A DNA stretch of 25,331 nucleotides from DASWJZ01 sp964487455. GTDB taxonomy: Bacteria; Pseudomonadota; Alphaproteobacteria; Rhizobiales; Afifellaceae. Below the pieces are notes generated by a model that had not been told where the DNA came from, did not search any database, and was given only the letters and a program-made list of their open reading frames with translations. Made by a program: the position numbers and the translations under genes. Positions 7,811-15,772 of the stretch are shown here, in pieces; the first letter of the stretch is position 1; each line of letters starts with the position of its first letter. The stretch covers positions 1 through 25,331 of the forward strand of contig CAZARE010000061.1 in NCBI GenBank assembly GCA_964487455.1, written 5' to 3'.

Positions 7811-8665
7811 TCAAGATTCCCAACCGGCCCATTTCTTGCCGATCAGGAAAAACGTCACGTAGATCAGGATTCCGAGCGTCGACAGGATCAGGATAACCGC
7901 AAAGAACTGCGGCATCTTGATCATTGCCGAGAATGTTGTCAGCCGGTTGCCGAGTCCGAAGCCGCCGCCGACCATTTCTGCGCCGACGGCGGTGAGCAGG
8001 CCGAAGATCGCGCCGATCATCAGCCCGACAATGATCATCGGCATGGCCATGGGCACGCGGATCTTCAGGAATATCTGGAACGTGCTCGCACCGAACGAGC
8101 GCGCCAGCGCGATCTTCGCCAGATCGACGCGCCGGAAACCCGTGGCGGCGTTGATCATGACCATCGGTCCGGAGGCGAGCGCCACGGCAATAATGCGCGG
8201 CGTGTAACCGAAGCCGAAATTCAGGATCAGCAGCGGCACCAGCGCCAGCATCGGCGTCGTCACCAACATCAGGATGTAGGGAGCGATGATCTTCTCCGCG
8301 AACGGGAACTGGGTGATCACCGCCGCAAGGATGAGCCCGATCGAGGCGCCGATCGCGTAGCCGGAGAACAGCTCCACCAGCGTGTGGAGCAGATGCGGAA
8401 AGATGAACTCGAAGTCGGTAACCAGTGCCGTGGCGATAGCGCTCGGCGGTGGGAGGACAAATTGCGGGACCTCGAAGAAGCGCAGCAGCAACTCTGCTCC
8501 CCCGATGATCACCACGGCCACTGCAATGATGGCCGTAAGCTCCTTGGCCGACTTCTTGTCGGTCCAGCCCTTGAAGGCGGAGAGGTTGGTAACGCCGACG
8601 CTCTGGTCGCCCGCCGGCTTCACACCAAACGTGGGGATGCGGTCTCCCAATTCGCGGTCAACCAT
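7811..8665 (-). CDS. ABC transporter permease (SsuC/TauC type)
   Basis: A 284-residue inner-membrane protein with about six transmembrane segments, the first at residues 44-62 (TAIIAVAVVIIGGAELLL). The cytoplasmic EAA-type loop that docks the ATPase is visible around 180-200 (ALARSFGASTFQIFLKIRVP). It belongs to the BPD_transp_1 family used by nitrate/sulfonate/taurine importers. The start codon overlaps the end of the ATPase gene by 8 bases, implying translational coupling. Together with the ATPase and binding protein it makes a complete importer, probably with a permease homodimer because no second permease gene is present. Confidence 0.92.
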   Translation of the reverse strand: MVDRELGDRIPTFGVKPAGDQSVGVTNLSAFKGWTDKKSAKELTAIIAVAVVIIGGAELLLRFFEVPQFVLPPPSAIATALVTDFEFIFPHLLHTLVELFSGYAIGASIGLILAAVITQFPFAEKIIAPYILMLVTTPMLALVPLLILNFGFGYTPRIIAVALASGPMVMINAATGFRRVDLAKIALARSFGASTFQIFLKIRVPMAMPMIIVGLMIGAIFGLLTAVGAEMVGGGFGLGNRLTTFSAMIKMPQFFAVILILSTLGILIYVTFFLIGKKWAGWES

Positions 8666-9500
8666 CGGCCTGCTCGCTCAAATCACTCTGGCTGGGCATA
8701 GCGGAGGAGCCGGAGGCGGCCGGCGAACTGGGCCGATGCTCGATCTCCGCCTTCACCTCGTTGACCAGGTCGAAAACTTCGCGCGTCGCCATGATGTCGA
8801 GCGAGCGCGGGCGCGGGAACGGGATGTCGAAAGTTTTGGCAAGCCGCCCCGGCCGCGCTGCCATCACGAACACGCGGTCCGACAGGAAGACTGCCTCGGC
8901 GATGTTGTGGGTGATGAAGACGATCGTCTTGCGGGTCTCCAGCCAGATTTCCTCGACCAGCAGGTTCATCTCGTCGCGGGTGAAAGCATCAAGGGCGCCG
9001 AACGGTTCGTCCATGAGCAGCACGGACGGGTTAAACGACAGGGCTCTGACGATCGCAGCACGCTGCTGCATGCCGCCGGAAAGCTCGCGCGGGAACTTGT
9101 TGCCGAAGCCGGCTAGACCGACGCGCTCCAGGAGGTGGTCGATGTGCGCTTCGTCGGGCTTGTTGCCCTTAATCTCGAACGGCAGATGGATGTTCTTGGT
9201 CAGGTTGCGCCAAGGCAGCAGGTTCGCTTCCTGGAACACCATTCCGATCTGCGGATGCGGGCCCGTGACAAACTCGTCGTCGAGCGTGACCGTTCCCGAC
9301 GAAAGGGAATGCAGACCCGCGATCGACCAGAGCAGAGTGGTCTTGCCGCAGCCTGATGGGCCGACAACGCAGGTGAACTCGCCGTCGGCCACTGACATGG
9401 AGAAATTGTCGAGCGCATGCAGCGGGCCGGACTTGGTGTCGTAGAATTTCGTCGCCCGGTCGACGACGAGCTTGTGCTTGCCGGCGCCGTTGTCTCTCAT
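8658..9500 (-). CDS. ABC transporter ATP-binding protein (SsuB/TauB type)
   Basis: From the ATG at 9500 this is 280 residues. It has Walker A GPSGCGKTT (47-55), Q-loop Q90, signature LSGGMQQR (140-147), Walker B VLLMDEP (160-166) and an H-loop in FITHN (about 193). It would energise import through the neighbouring permease. The frame is open further upstream: an ATG at 9587 or a TTG at 9647 would add 29 or 49 residues. These have no good ribosome-binding site, read like leader sequence, and would place coding sequence over the candidate RpiR sites. The family normally starts about ten residues before the KLVVDRATKFY strand, which favours 9500. This is the first gene of the leftward arm. Confidence 0.9.
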   Translation of the reverse strand: MRDNGAGKHKLVVDRATKFYDTKSGPLHALDNFSMSVADGEFTCVVGPSGCGKTTLLWSIAGLHSLSSGTVTLDDEFVTGPHPQIGMVFQEANLLPWRNLTKNIHLPFEIKGNKPDEAHIDHLLERVGLAGFGNKFPRELSGGMQQRAAIVRALSFNPSVLLMDEPFGALDAFTRDEMNLLVEEIWLETRKTIVFITHNIAEAVFLSDRVFVMAARPGRLAKTFDIPFPRPRSLDIMATREVFDLVNEVKAEIEHRPSSPAASGSSAMPSQSDLSEQADG

Positions 9501-9575
9501 TTGCGGCAGGCTCGGCTGGCGCCGCTGAGCGGCCGGAATTGCGTTTCGCACGTGCCCCGCGTTGCGCTCATACTG

Positions 9576-9590
9576 TGTAAGTATCATCCA
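9576..9590. promoter_or_regulatory. Degenerate second RpiR-type site
   Basis: TGTAAG-TAT-CATCCA keeps one perfect arm of the 15-bp palindrome at 9662-9676 and four of six bases in the other. It partly overlaps a separate inverted repeat, ATACT-GTGTA-AGTAT (9570-9584). It lies upstream of the preferred ABC ATPase start. The start-to-start distance to the strong site is 86 bases, about eight helical turns, so cooperative binding is conceivable. Confidence 0.4.
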
Positions 9591-9661
9591 CGATGTGGGA
9601 TTTGGCAAGACAGACTGCCCGGTTTTAGCGACTGCCTCCTTAGACAAGTCGCAATCTTTCG

Positions 9662-9676
9662 TGTAAGAAACTTACA
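9662..9676. promoter_or_regulatory. Candidate RpiR operator (perfect palindrome)
   Basis: TGTAAG-AAA-CTTACA is a perfect 6-3-6 inverted repeat in the divergent region between the two arms of cluster A, about 40 bases before the rightward arm's first gene. Its TGTA...TACA ends and 15-bp length resemble operators of RpiR-family regulators such as HexR, and the cluster encodes an RpiR protein. A possible weak rightward promoter, TAGACA (9641) with 17 bases to TAAGAA (9664), would put the palindrome over the -10 region, as expected for repression. Confidence 0.6.
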
Positions 9677-9716
9677 ACTGCCGGCCGCTTTGGGAGGGAC
9701 GAAGGGCGTCGGAGTG

Positions 9717-10901
9717 ATGGGCGAACGAGCACTCTACTGCTACGCTTGGGACCTCGCCGATAAGGGCGTCGACGCGGCGGTTGAGGAATTCAAGGCACTC
9801 GGGGTGAACACCGCGACGCTTGCCGCGAGCTATCACGCCGGCAAGTTCCTCAGGCCGCATGGCGAAAGCGGCCGGGTTTGTTTCCCGCAGGACGGAACGG
9901 CGTATTTTCGAACCGACCCGTCTCATTACGGGGAAATCAAGCCGGTCGAGAACGATATCCTGAAAAACGAGGATGTGCTCGCCACCCTATGCGGCCGCCA
10001 GGACATCAAGGTGAACGCCTGGCTGGTGCTAATGCACAATTCCCGCCTCGGCGCGGCCTATCCGCATGCGAGCGTGGAGAACGCGTTCGGTGATCGCTAT
10101 GTGTACAGCCTCTGCCCTGCATCGCCGGCGGCGCGCGAGTATGCGGTGGCGCTCTGCACAGATGTCATGCAGTCCTACGCCGTCGGCACCATTGCGCTCG
10201 AGACGCCGGGGTTTCTTCCCTACGTGCATGGCTATCACCACGAGTTTGCGCTGGTGCGCCAGAATGTGTGGCTCAACAACCTGCTCGGGCTTTGTTTCTG
10301 CGAGCATTGCTTGGCCGGGTCACAATCGGCGGGTATCGACGCGGAGGCGCTGCGTCACCGCGTGAAGGCCTCGGTCGACGGCTATCTCGTCTCCGATCTC
10401 GATCATCCCGACGATATGGCGGCGGCGTTCTGGCTTGCCGATGTCGTGCAGGATGCCGACCTCGGCGCATATCTCCGATGGCGGTGCGCGACCGTCACCA
10501 CGCTTGTCGGCGATATCCGCGCGGCGGTGCGCGACGACGTCGCCGTCGGCGTCATACCATCCGTCGCCCGGCCGACCGGCGGCGCCTGGTATGAGGGAAC
10601 CGACCTCAACGCGCTCGGCAGGTTCGCCGACCGGATCGACGTCTGCTTCTACGAGCCGAGCGTCGCCCGGGTCAAAAGTGATTATCTCGACGTGGCGCGT
10701 CGGCTCGAGGGGAACTCCACCATCGGCGGGATCCTCCGTCCGAGCTATCCCGACCATCAAAGCGGTGATGCGGTCGCCGGCGCGGTTAGGGCGCTGACGG
10801 CGGCCGGGGTCGAGGACATCGCTTTCTACAACTACGGCCATCTGCGGCAGGCTAGCCTCGACTGGATAGCGCAGGCGCTGGCTGTGGAGAGCTCGTCGTG
10901 A
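9717..10901 (+). CDS. TIM-barrel hydrolase-like protein of unknown function
   Basis: A 394-residue protein. The ATG at 9717 is directly preceded by an in-frame GTG at 9714, and an AGGG seven bases before that GTG makes either possible. The predicted pattern of alternating strands and helices fits a TIM barrel (ALYCYAWDLADKGVDAAVEE, then IKVNAWLVLMHNSR, VGTIALETPGF, DIAFYNYGHL). A cysteine cluster CFCEHC is at 193-198; similar C-x-C-x-x-C motifs occur in glycoside-hydrolase-like barrels. Glu162 in ALETPGF, followed by a histidine group HGYHHE (171-176), could form an active site. No signal peptide is visible, so it should be cytoplasmic. It heads the rightward arm and overlaps the SDR gene by four bases. 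I do not recognise a characterised family; hydrolysis or lyase chemistry on a sugar conjugate is a guess from the fold and neighbours. Confidence 0.8.
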   Translation: MGERALYCYAWDLADKGVDAAVEEFKALGVNTATLAASYHAGKFLRPHGESGRVCFPQDGTAYFRTDPSHYGEIKPVENDILKNEDVLATLCGRQDIKVNAWLVLMHNSRLGAAYPHASVENAFGDRYVYSLCPASPAAREYAVALCTDVMQSYAVGTIALETPGFLPYVHGYHHEFALVRQNVWLNNLLGLCFCEHCLAGSQSAGIDAEALRHRVKASVDGYLVSDLDHPDDMAAAFWLADVVQDADLGAYLRWRCATVTTLVGDIRAAVRDDVAVGVIPSVARPTGGAWYEGTDLNALGRFADRIDVCFYEPSVARVKSDYLDVARRLEGNSTIGGILRPSYPDHQSGDAVAGAVRALTAAGVEDIAFYNYGHLRQASLDWIAQALAVESSS

Positions 10902-11683
10902 GCCTCGCTGGCGACGTCGTGATGATCACAGGAGCCGCGGGCGGGATCGGCCAGGAGCTAGCGCGTCAGTTCGGCGAGCGCGGCGCAGCTGTCGCCGCCC
11001 TTGATAAGAAGGACGAGGTGAAGGCGTTCGCGGCGGAGCTTGCGAAGAAGGGGATCAAAGTCCACGCAGAAACGGCCGACATCGGCGATGCCGACCAGGT
11101 CGCCAAGGCGGTCGGCTGCTTCCGCGAGAAGCTCGGCGCAATCTCCGTCCTTGTGAACAATGCCGGCTTCTCCGCCCGCGCCACGCTAGAATCGACCACG
11201 CCGGAGACGTGGCGCTCGGATATCAACGGCAATCTCAACGGCGCGTTCAACTGCGCGCACGCCGTGCTGCCCGGCATGAAAGCCGTCAAGGCCGGCGCCA
11301 TTGTGAATATCTCGTCCGTCAACGGCCTTATGGCCCTGGGCGACCCCGCCTACAGCGCGGCCAAGGCGGGGATGATCAACTTCACCAAGGCGCTCGCCAT
11401 GGAATACGGGCGCTTCAACATCCGCGCCAATGCGATCTGCCCAGGGACGGTACGCACGCCGATCTGGGACCACCGCATCAAGCGCAGCCCGGAGATCCTG
11501 GCGGAGCTGGAGCGCTGGTATCCGTTGCGCCGCATCGTCGAGCCAGATGAGGTAGCCAAGGTCGCGCTGTTCCTGGCATCCCACGATGCCTCCGCGATCA
11601 CCGGTGCGGTGCTGCCAGTCGATTGTGGACTAAACGCGGGCAATATCGTGCTCACGCGCAACCTGACCCTGGAAGAGCTCTGA
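10898..11683 (+). CDS. SDR family NAD(P)-dependent oxidoreductase
   Basis: A classical short-chain dehydrogenase of 261 residues. It has the cofactor motif TGAAGGIG (11-18), Asp36 after the second strand (which favours NAD+), NNAG (87-90), catalytic Asn110, Ser139/140, and Tyr152-x-x-x-Lys156 (YSAAK). The family oxidises or reduces hydroxyl/keto groups on sugars, hydroxy acids and alcohols. The GTG start overlaps the stop of the preceding gene (GTGA), implying coupled translation, and the RpiR gene follows two bases after its stop. It is the third oxidoreductase type in cluster A besides the Gfo/Idh/MocA pair and the monooxygenase. The C-terminus (NLTLEEL) continues past the usual substrate loop and dimer strand by about ten residues. 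Confidence 0.93.
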   Translation: MSLAGDVVMITGAAGGIGQELARQFGERGAAVAALDKKDEVKAFAAELAKKGIKVHAETADIGDADQVAKAVGCFREKLGAISVLVNNAGFSARATLESTTPETWRSDINGNLNGAFNCAHAVLPGMKAVKAGAIVNISSVNGLMALGDPAYSAAKAGMINFTKALAMEYGRFNIRANAICPGTVRTPIWDHRIKRSPEILAELERWYPLRRIVEPDEVAKVALFLASHDASAITGAVLPVDCGLNAGNIVLTRNLTLEEL

Positions 11684-11685
11684 CC

Positions 11686-12690
11686 ATGAGCGAAGCCGTA
11701 TCATCCGGCCCAGGCTCACGAAGGTCTTCGGCATTGAAGCAGCCGGCGGTGCCTGCGCCTCGTGATAGCTCGCAGAACGGGCATCTGATGTCGATGAAGG
11801 ATCGCGCGGAAGCGGTCGATCTCATCTCGCGCATCAAGGACGTCCGCACCGATCTTCGACCAGCAGAGCGGCGCGTCGCCAACGCGGTGCTGGACGATAT
11901 CGAGTTCGCGGTGCGTGCCAGCAATGCCGAGCTTGCCGAGCGGGCGAAGGTCAGCCAGCCGACCGTGACGCGGTTCTCGCGAGCTGTCGGCTGTGCCGGC
12001 GTGCGGGATTTCAAGCTCAAGCTCGGTCAGAGCCTGATCGTCGGCTCGATGTATCTGAGCGCCCCGCCGACGCTCCCTGACAAGGTACGCTCCGACCTGC
12101 CCTACGCCGATGTCGTCTTCGACCAGGCGCGCGCTGCACTCGACCTTGCCCAATCGCAGGTGGACGGCGCGCGCATTCGCGACGCTGTTGACCTGATCAG
12201 CGCAGCCGCGCGCGTCATCGTCTTCGGTGTCGGAGGCGGCTCCACGGCGATTGCCCAGGATACGCAGTATCGGCTGTTTCGCTACGGCATCAACGTGACC
12301 GCCTATTCCGATGTCTATCTGATGCGCATGGTCGCTTCGGCGCTTGGCGCTGGCGACGTGGTGATCGCGATCTCGGCAACGGGGCGTACGCAGGAAGTGC
12401 TCGGCGCGATCCGCCTCGCACAGCAGTACCACGCTAAGGTGGTGGCGATCACTCGGCCCGGCTCGGAGCTGGCGCTAGCCGCCGACACCGCCCTGACGGT
12501 CGACACCCCCGAGGTGCCCAACGTACTGAAGCCGACCGCCTCGCGCTACGCGTTTCTCGCCATCGTCGACCTCCTCGCGACTGGCTGCGGATATGCGCTC
12601 GGCGCCGACGCGCAGGAGACGCTGCGCCGTATCAAGTACAACCTCCTGAATTTCCGGCAGGGGGAAGTGCTTGAGCCTTTGGGAGACTGA
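11686..12690 (+). CDS. RpiR (MurR-like) family transcriptional regulator
   Basis: A 334-residue regulator. The N-terminal RpiR helix-turn-helix domain is at about 45-120, with the recognition unit AELAERAKVSQPTVTRFSRA at 81-100. The C-terminal SIS sugar-phosphate-binding domain is at about 165-300, with VFGVGGGSTAIA (179-190) and AISATGRTQEV (228-238). RpiR proteins sense phosphosugars or related metabolites and bind palindromic operators. The first 35 residues are a low-complexity extension, so starts at 11788 or 11794 are possible alternatives. The gene lies inside the rightward arm, two bases after the SDR stop. It would therefore autoregulate if it acts at the palindromes between the two arms (9576-9590 and 9662-9676). 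Confidence 0.93.
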   Translation: MSEAVSSGPGSRRSSALKQPAVPAPRDSSQNGHLMSMKDRAEAVDLISRIKDVRTDLRPAERRVANAVLDDIEFAVRASNAELAERAKVSQPTVTRFSRAVGCAGVRDFKLKLGQSLIVGSMYLSAPPTLPDKVRSDLPYADVVFDQARAALDLAQSQVDGARIRDAVDLISAAARVIVFGVGGGSTAIAQDTQYRLFRYGINVTAYSDVYLMRMVASALGAGDVVIAISATGRTQEVLGAIRLAQQYHAKVVAITRPGSELALAADTALTVDTPEVPNVLKPTASRYAFLAIVDLLATGCGYALGADAQETLRRIKYNLLNFRQGEVLEPLGD

Positions 12691-14152
12691 ATTGGAGAAG
12701 AGGGGCACAGAGGCCAGCCGGCAGGTCATCCGTGGTATTACGCTGATCGACGGCACCGGTGCGCCGCGGCGTAGTGCCGACATCCTGATCGAGGCCGACC
12801 GAATCGCCGCAGTCGCTCCTCCGGGGGGAATCTCCAGCGAGGGTGCCGAAACGATCGAAGGCGCCGGTCTCGTGGTTGCGCCCGGCTTCATCGACGTTCA
12901 CACGCATGACGACAACGCGGTGCTCGTCGAACCGGACATGACCGCCAAGATCAGCCAAGGCGTGACGACGGTGATCGCCGGTAATTGCGGCATCAGCCTT
13001 GCGCCGGGACCGCTTTCCGACGTTCCGCCGCCGCTCAACCTGATCGCCGCCGGCGACCCCGGCGCGTTCCGTTTCCCGCGCCTTCGCGACTACTCGGACG
13101 CGGTCGAGGCCGCGCGGCCGAGCATCAACATCGCCATGCTCATCGGCCACTCGACTCTTAGGATCGGCGCGCTTGACGATATCAGTCGCAAAGCCAACGC
13201 GGCGGAGCTCGACGTCATGCGTCAACGCCTCGCCGATTGTCTGGAGGATGGTGCGATCGGCTTTTCTACCGGGCTCTATTACAAGACGAACTCCCCGGCC
13301 GACATCGAGGAAATCGCTGCGCTCGCCGAGCTGCTGGCCGACAAGGGCGGCATCTACGTCACGCACATGCGCGACGAGCATGATCACGTGCTGGATTCGT
13401 TGCAGGAATCCTTCGAGACGGCAACCCGCGCGCAGGTGCCGATCGTCATCTCGCACCACAAATGCGCCGGCCCGCGCAACTGGGGCCGCAGCCGCGAGAC
13501 CCTGAAGATGATCGAAACGGCGCGCGCGCGGATGGCGGTGGCACTCGACGCCTACCCCTATGCGGCGGGCTCCACGGTGCTGGAGCCGGAGTGGGTCGAC
13601 CCCGAGATTCGTATCCTCGTCTCCTGGTCTGTCCCGCACCCGGAGCTGAGCGGCCGGGACCTGGCGGACATCGCCAAGGAATGGGGCTGCTCGCAGGTCG
13701 ACGCAGCAAAGCGGCTGAAGCCCGCCGGCGCGATCTATTTCCAGATCGACGAAGGCGATATGCGGCGCATTCTTTCCTATCCACCGACGATGGTCGGCTC
13801 GGATGGGCTTCCGCACGACAGCCACCCGCATCCACGCTTGTGGGGAACGTTCCCGCGCGTGCTCGGGCGGCTCTGCCGCGAGGAAGGCCTCTTCTCACTG
13901 GAGGAGGCGGTGCACAAGATGACTGGCCTTTCGGCGAGAAATTTCGGGCTGAAGGACCGCGGCGTGGTGCGCGAGGGCGCCTTCGCCGACCTCGTGCTGT
14001 TCGATCCGGACACGATCATCGACCGCGCAACGTACGACGAGCCCAAGCAGCCGGCGGCGGGCGTGGCATTCGTTTTCGTCAACGGCACGGTCGCCTGGCG
14101 CGACGGAGCCCACACGCATGCCGGCACGGGACGCTTCGTAGGACGCGCCTGA
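12671..14152 (+). CDS. N-acyl-D-amino-acid deacylase (D-aminoacylase) family amidohydrolase
   Basis: A 493-residue metal-dependent amidohydrolase that would cleave N-acyl-D-amino acids (or related N-acyl/carbamoyl amines) to the free D-amino acid and an acid. Visible motifs are the zinc motif HTH (H77, H79) in APGFIDVHTHDD, Cys106 in AGNCGIS (the position of the bridging cysteine in D-aminoacylases), THMRDE near 220, SHHKCAG near 250, DAYPYAAGST, and SDGLPHDSHPHPR with the catalytic aspartate near 366. Two TTG starts are possible. The one at 12671 has GGGGG six bases upstream and overlaps the RpiR gene by 20 bases; the one at 12692 has GGGAG six bases upstream. They differ by seven residues. 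Context links it to the D-amino-acid PLP enzyme and RidA downstream. Confidence 0.9.
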   Translation: MSLWETELEKRGTEASRQVIRGITLIDGTGAPRRSADILIEADRIAAVAPPGGISSEGAETIEGAGLVVAPGFIDVHTHDDNAVLVEPDMTAKISQGVTTVIAGNCGISLAPGPLSDVPPPLNLIAAGDPGAFRFPRLRDYSDAVEAARPSINIAMLIGHSTLRIGALDDISRKANAAELDVMRQRLADCLEDGAIGFSTGLYYKTNSPADIEEIAALAELLADKGGIYVTHMRDEHDHVLDSLQESFETATRAQVPIVISHHKCAGPRNWGRSRETLKMIETARARMAVALDAYPYAAGSTVLEPEWVDPEIRILVSWSVPHPELSGRDLADIAKEWGCSQVDAAKRLKPAGAIYFQIDEGDMRRILSYPPTMVGSDGLPHDSHPHPRLWGTFPRVLGRLCREEGLFSLEEAVHKMTGLSARNFGLKDRGVVREGAFADLVLFDPDTIIDRATYDEPKQPAAGVAFVFVNGTVAWRDGAHTHAGTGRFVGRA

Positions 14153-14185
14153 GCCGCAACCTAGGTGGCAAGAAAGGGGGAGTGC

Positions 14186-15184
14186 ATGGACAGAGTAAGG
14201 ATCGGAGTGATCGGTCTTGGCTGGTTCGGCGAGATCCATTGCGATGCGATCCGCGCCAATCCCGCACTTGAGCTCACCGCCCTTTGCACGCGCACTGAGT
14301 CGCGGCTGGAGGAGCTCGCGCGCAAGTACGACGTCAAGCAGACCTTTACCGACTACCACGAGCTGCTCGCCAATCCGGACATCGACGCGGTCAGCATCGT
14401 CACGATGTGGGACCAGCACACCGCGCCGACGCTTGCTGCGCTTGCGGCGGGGAAGCACGTCTTCTTGGAAAAGCCGATGGCCCACACCGTGGAGGACTGC
14501 CGCCAGATCTGCGACGCGGCGAAGAAGGCACGCGGCCATCTGATGATCGGCCATATCTGCCGCTTCAATCCGCGCTACGCTACGGCGCGGGCGCAGATCC
14601 GCTCCGGCGCCATCGGTAAGGTGCTGTGTATGAGCTCGCGCCGCAACATCCCGGCCGCGTGGACGCCGGAAATCCTCAACAAGATCGGCCCGATCATCGG
14701 TGACGCCATCCACGACACCGACCTGATGCTGTGGTTTACCGGCGCGCGTGTCGTCAGCACCTATGCGCAGACGGTCGACGTGCGCGGCAAGAAGCATCCC
14801 GACATCGGCCAGACCATGTACCGCTTCGACAACGGCGCGACGGCGACGCTTGAAACAGTATGGTGCATGCCGGAGAAGACGCCGTTCGATATCGATGAGC
14901 GCATGAGCGTCATCGGCGACGATGGGCTGATCCACATCCAGGATACGTTCCCCAATATCGGAATTGTGACTGCCGACGGGTTCAAGAGCCCCGACACGAC
15001 CTACTGGCCGGTGATCAACGGCCGGCTAGGCGGGGCGCTGCGCGACGAGTTCGCCTATTTCGCCGAGTGCTGCGCCACCGACACGCCGCCTTCCATCATC
15101 ACGCCGGAGGAATCGATGGCGGCCGTGGAGGCTGCGCTCGCGGCGGAGGAATCGGCGGCAACCGGCCAAGTCGTGAGGCTTTAG
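14186..15184 (+). CDS. Gfo/Idh/MocA family oxidoreductase (second, rightward arm)
   Basis: A 332-residue NAD(P)-dependent dehydrogenase. Rossmann motif GLGWFG is at 10-15 and the EKP catalytic motif at 95-97 (HVFLEKPMAHT). The substrate half has GDAIHDTDLMLWF, which contains the conserved Asp/His pair of inositol-dehydrogenase-like enzymes. The ATG at 14186 is selected by a GGGGGAG site just upstream; the in-frame extension from 14165 has none. It follows the deacylase after 33 bases and precedes the VOC gene by 10 bases, so it belongs to the same operon. It is only distantly similar to the leftward Gfo/Idh/MocA protein. Likely substrates are sugars, cyclitols or amino sugars. Confidence 0.92.
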   Translation: MDRVRIGVIGLGWFGEIHCDAIRANPALELTALCTRTESRLEELARKYDVKQTFTDYHELLANPDIDAVSIVTMWDQHTAPTLAALAAGKHVFLEKPMAHTVEDCRQICDAAKKARGHLMIGHICRFNPRYATARAQIRSGAIGKVLCMSSRRNIPAAWTPEILNKIGPIIGDAIHDTDLMLWFTGARVVSTYAQTVDVRGKKHPDIGQTMYRFDNGATATLETVWCMPEKTPFDIDERMSVIGDDGLIHIQDTFPNIGIVTADGFKSPDTTYWPVINGRLGGALRDEFAYFAECCATDTPPSIITPEESMAAVEAALAAEESAATGQVVRL

Positions 15185-15194
15185 AGGCGATGAA

Positions 15195-15695
15195 ATGAAC
15201 GCACCTGCGCGCACGACCCACTGCCTCAACCACATCGGCGTCTCGGTGTCCGATATCGACGCCGCCATCGCGTGGTACCAGAAGCTCTTTGCTTTCACGC
15301 TAATTGCCCCGCCGGCGGAGGTGAAGATCGACGGCTCGCACTTCGCCAATCTCGCCGGAAACATCTGCGGGCCGCGCTTCGGCGGCATGAAGATCGCCCA
15401 CATGGTGACCGGCGACGGCGTCGGCTTCGAGCTGTTCCAGTTCCTTGGTCCGGAGCCGGAGCGGCGGGCCGATACGATGGAATACTGGAAGAACGGCTTC
15501 TTCCACATCGGGATCACGGCCGTGGACATTGAGGCCAAGGTCGTTGAGATCGTCGCGGAAGGCGGGCTGAAGCGGTCGGAAATATGGACGCTGTTTCCGG
15601 GCGAGGACATCAAGGTCTGCTACTGCGAAGACCCGTTTGGCAATGTGATTGAGATCATCTCGCATCGCTACGAGCAGGCGCTGGCCAATCGGTGA
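15195..15695 (+). CDS. VOC (glyoxalase/dioxygenase superfamily) enzyme
   Basis: A 166-residue single-chain vicinal-oxygen-chelate protein with two beta-alpha-beta-beta-beta modules. The four expected metal ligands are present: His13 (LNHIGVSVSD), Glu79 (FELFQF), His104 (FFHIGIT) and Glu153 (NVIEIISH). That H-E-H-E pattern is the one seen in glyoxalase I and methylmalonyl-CoA epimerase type enzymes, so an isomerase or lyase role using a divalent metal is likely. The DPFGNVIE ending is typical of the family. It is the last gene of the rightward arm of cluster A, 10 bases after the second Gfo/Idh/MocA gene, and is convergent with the PLP enzyme. Substrate unknown. Confidence 0.88.
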   Translation: MNAPARTTHCLNHIGVSVSDIDAAIAWYQKLFAFTLIAPPAEVKIDGSHFANLAGNICGPRFGGMKIAHMVTGDGVGFELFQFLGPEPERRADTMEYWKNGFFHIGITAVDIEAKVVEIVAEGGLKRSEIWTLFPGEDIKVCYCEDPFGNVIEIISHRYEQALANR

Positions 15696-15772
15696 GGAGG
15701 GCGCTGGTTAGCCTGAGATTCACAACTCGCCCGTCCTGACGGTTCCAAAGCGAACTGCGCCGGCGGGTCGCC

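Noticed and set aside
9641..9669. TAGACA-17-TAAGAA as a confident promoter of the rightward arm
   Set aside because: The -10 matches only three of six consensus positions. It is mentioned with the operator but is too weak to list as its own feature.
12632..13831. 399-codon minus-strand ORF opposite the D-aminoacylase
   Set aside because: It is antisense to an unmistakable amidohydrolase and has shadow-type composition.
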